NCBI GenBank assembly: GCA_937928525.1
Contig: CALFWJ010000009.1
Span: 1 to 7,720 of the forward strand
Direction of reading: 5' to 3'
Length of the DNA: 7,720 nucleotides
DNA from: an uncultured Alphaproteobacteria bacterium
Lineage (GTDB): Bacteria; Pseudomonadota; Alphaproteobacteria; UBA2136; UBA6156
How positions within the stretch are numbered: position 1 is the first letter of the stretch; each line of letters starts with the position of its first letter. Positions 6,110-7,720 of the stretch are shown here, piece by piece. A program made the translations under genes and the position numbers. The notes under the pieces are model-generated. The model was not told the DNA's origin, ran no database searches, and worked only from the letters and a program-made list of their open reading frames with translations.

Positions 6110-6847
6110 ATGGATATTTTTCTACCAACCGAAATACTAGACCAAATGTTTGAAAACTGGGAAGAAGCCCCAGAAGATGAATTTGCATCTGCCATAGCCG
6201 AAACCGTAGAGCATTGCTGGTTTTACTTCCAATGGCTATTAGCCGTACGCGAGCACGATTGCCGCCTAGTTGTGGTGCAATACGCCGATGATGAAGGTAC
6301 CGAGAAATATCCCCACCATCAAATTGGCGAACTGTTTACATTATCGTCTATGCACCCAGAAAAAGCTATGGCTGACGCCCAAAACATGTGCCGCGATGGC
6401 GAAGACGGTGTCACGTTCTCTATGCCATTCAGTAAAGAAGTAGAAGGCCAGATTGGCCACCTCGCTGCGGCGTTTGATATTTCCGCCGACGAACCCGACC
6501 AACTCATGACGGGCATGCTCCTACTTGAAATGGCGCACGAAGATTATCTCGCCGATATGAACGAAAACATGTTCTATATTGCCACCCGCGGCCTAGAAAG
6601 CGACGTAGATGCTCTATTGCTTAGCGAACATGGCGATTGGACCGCCCACATGATGGCCGTACTAGACGACACCAACACCGCATCGCACACCGAGATTTAC
6701 GCCACAGTAGAAGACGCCCCAGAAGTAGACGGAAAAACGCAAAAAGTGCCTCTGTTCTGTCAATTCCAAGCTGAAGATGACGGCACAGAATCAGAAGATA
6801 AAACTGCCATCCGTAATATGCCAGTCATGAACGACGCGATTAATTAA
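6110..6847 (+). CDS. Hypothetical, strongly acidic soluble protein (245 aa)
   Basis: I do not recognise this protein or any named domain in it. By my count it has 53 Asp/Glu against 11 Lys/Arg, and 15 Met (about 6 percent). There is no signal peptide or membrane segment, so it is probably cytosolic. An aromatic stretch HCWFYFQWLLAV (35-46) and the VVVQYAD segment (54-60) look like a buried core. A helical, Met-rich part follows (LMTGMLLLEMAHEDY, 132-145). The last 45 residues (about 200-245) are mostly polar and probably flexible. Four Cys are scattered without a metal-site pattern. An in-frame TAA at 6095-6097 makes the ATG at 6110 the only plausible start. yhhQ follows after 20 bases, so the two are probably co-transcribed; whether they share a function is unknown. 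Base composition is well above that of yhhQ in GC. Confidence 0.85.
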   Translation: MDIFLPTEILDQMFENWEEAPEDEFASAIAETVEHCWFYFQWLLAVREHDCRLVVVQYADDEGTEKYPHHQIGELFTLSSMHPEKAMADAQNMCRDGEDGVTFSMPFSKEVEGQIGHLAAAFDISADEPDQLMTGMLLLEMAHEDYLADMNENMFYIATRGLESDVDALLLSEHGDWTAHMMAVLDDTNTASHTEIYATVEDAPEVDGKTQKVPLFCQFQAEDDGTESEDKTAIRNMPVMNDAIN

Positions 6848-6867
6848 AGAATAGAAAGACTAAACTA

Positions 6868-7542
6868 ATGCCTAATGAAGCAATATTTATATTATTTTTA
6901 ATTATAAATTTATTGGCACCAATCATCTTTCTAAAAGGGGGCAAGGCTTGGTTATACAGTTACATTGCAATTAACGGATGTATTCTTATTCCAATTGCGC
7001 CAATTACAACAGATGTTTTTGGCTATGCCTTAAGTGTTGGCACAGTTGCTTGGGCACCTATTTACCTGATCACAGATATCCTTACTGAGCGCTATGGTAA
7101 ACATGCTGCAATTGGTGGTGCATTACTAAGTTCTGTTACTGCTTGGACTGTTTTATTGTTTATACAAATGGTTCTGTTTTTAAATCCGTCATTAGCAAGT
7201 ACAGAATTGCATAATAGCTTGGGTATTTCTTATCAATATTCTGTGCGTATGATCATGATAGGCACCTTTGTTTTCCTTCTTTCTCAAATGGTAGATATTC
7301 ATATTTATGATTATCTTCATAAAAAAACAGGTGAGAAATATCTATGGTTACGTAACAACGCGAGTACTTTGTTTACAACATTCTTTAACAATGTTTTGTT
7401 TTGGGGATTAGCATTTGGCAATGTACTAGAAAATTGGTTTGCCACAGCAATGGCAGCTTATTTAATAACAGTTGTTGTCGCCTTGTGTGATACTCCATTT
7501 ATTTATCTAGCTAAACGTATAAAACCAGTAGATTTAAAATAA
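6868..7542 (+). CDS. yhhQ: Queuosine precursor transporter, YhhQ/QPTR family
   Basis: This 224-residue inner-membrane protein matches the YhhQ family; Escherichia coli YhhQ imports preQ0 and preQ1. Family landmarks are YLITDILTERYGKHAA (66-81), SQMVDIHIYDYLHKKTGEK (139-157), the YLWLRNNASTLFTTFFNNVLF block (158-178) and the ALCDTPFIYLAKRI end (205-218). About six to seven hydrophobic helices are visible. Tgt, the enzyme that uses the imported base, is encoded 5.8 kb upstream in the same window. There is no preQ1 riboswitch: only 20 bases separate it from the preceding gene, with at most a weak GAAAG ribosome binding site. The coding sequence is markedly AT-rich (about 35 percent GC in a line I counted) compared with both neighbours, which may mean separate acquisition. 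A tRNA-editing gene follows after 12 bases. Confidence 0.93.
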   Translation: MPNEAIFILFLIINLLAPIIFLKGGKAWLYSYIAINGCILIPIAPITTDVFGYALSVGTVAWAPIYLITDILTERYGKHAAIGGALLSSVTAWTVLLFIQMVLFLNPSLASTELHNSLGISYQYSVRMIMIGTFVFLLSQMVDIHIYDYLHKKTGEKYLWLRNNASTLFTTFFNNVLFWGLAFGNVLENWFATAMAAYLITVVVALCDTPFIYLAKRIKPVDLK

Positions 7543-7554
7543 AACCAATAAATA

Positions 7555-7720
7555 ATGACAGATATCCCCGCCGACGACATCCGTCTCAAGTTTCCGTCGC
7601 CCGACCCTGTATTTGCGCTGCTTAAACAACTCAATTTCCCCTACGAGCTGCACGAGCATGTGCCTGTCCTCACCGTAGAAGCCTCGCAAGCCGCGACCAG
7701 CAATATTGCTGGCACGCACA
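7555..7720 (+). CDS. YbaK/ProXp-ala-type aminoacyl-tRNA deacylase, 3'-truncated by the window edge
   Basis: An open frame of 55 codons runs from the ATG at 7555 past the window end. It begins MTDIPADDIRLKFPSPDPV and continues with FALLKQLNFPYELHEHVPVL, TVEASQAATSNIAGTH. The pattern L..L...Y...EH.PV.TVE......I.G.H is that of the N-terminal part of ProXp-ala/PrdX proteins of the YbaK fold, free-standing enzymes that hydrolyse Ala-tRNA(Pro) formed by prolyl-tRNA synthetase. The family's conserved lysine block should come just beyond the edge, so activity and exact subfamily cannot be judged. An in-frame TAA at 7549-7551 supports this start. No Shine-Dalgarno sequence is visible in the 12 bases after yhhQ, so it is probably co-transcribed and coupled. 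The high GC contrasts sharply with yhhQ. Confidence 0.78.
   Translation, partial: MTDIPADDIRLKFPSPDPVFALLKQLNFPYELHEHVPVLTVEASQAATSNIAGTH

Noticed and set aside
6848..6867. preQ1 riboswitch in front of yhhQ
   Set aside because: Only 20 bases separate yhhQ from the preceding gene, and no preQ1-type stem-loop with A-rich tail is visible there.
7534..7719. Minus-strand open frame at the window end
   Set aside because: It is antisense to the recognisable YbaK/ProXp-ala-like N-terminus and has no family features.

Overview
The window looks like chromosomal DNA from an alphaproteobacterium. The main reason is the Tgt protein, whose sequence through the catalytic and zinc-binding parts follows the Zymomonas mobilis enzyme closely as I remember it. 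The MsbA-like exporter and the mixed base composition also fit. The genus cannot be read from the sequence. No mobile element, rRNA, tRNA, CRISPR array or phage gene is visible.

Layout. Bases 1-1040 hold the 3' part of tgt (+), cut by the window edge. bioY (+) follows at 1106-1729 behind a strong ribosome binding site and ends at a clear intrinsic terminator. Next comes a 150-base gap with an unusual A-free, G/T-rich tract, then two tiny overlapping genes (+, 1937-2319) that I do not recognise. Their products share a C-terminal aromatic motif. A hairpin with T-runs on both sides separates them from three genes on the minus strand: two tandem paralogous membrane proteins (2382-3245 and 3261-4127) and, upstream of them, an MsbA-like ABC exporter (4227-5999). 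A divergent promoter region of 110 bases leads to the last + strand block: an unrecognised, very acidic soluble protein (6110-6847), a YhhQ-type queuosine-precursor transporter (6868-7542), and the start of a YbaK/ProXp-ala-type tRNA-editing protein (7555 to the window end).

How the genes fit together. Three of the recognised products serve tRNA: Tgt inserts the queuosine precursor base, YhhQ probably imports that precursor, and the ProXp-like protein probably clears mischarged tRNA. With BioY this suggests a cell that scavenges precursors and cofactors. No de novo queuosine or biotin genes are in view, but this window alone cannot show that they are absent. The ABC exporter and the two DMT-like proteins probably form one minus-strand transport operon.

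Most interesting for follow-up are the paired small proteins, the 9-residue insertion in Tgt next to its dimer-interface element, the orphan acidic protein next to yhhQ, and a promoter that predicts a leaderless mRNA for the ABC exporter.
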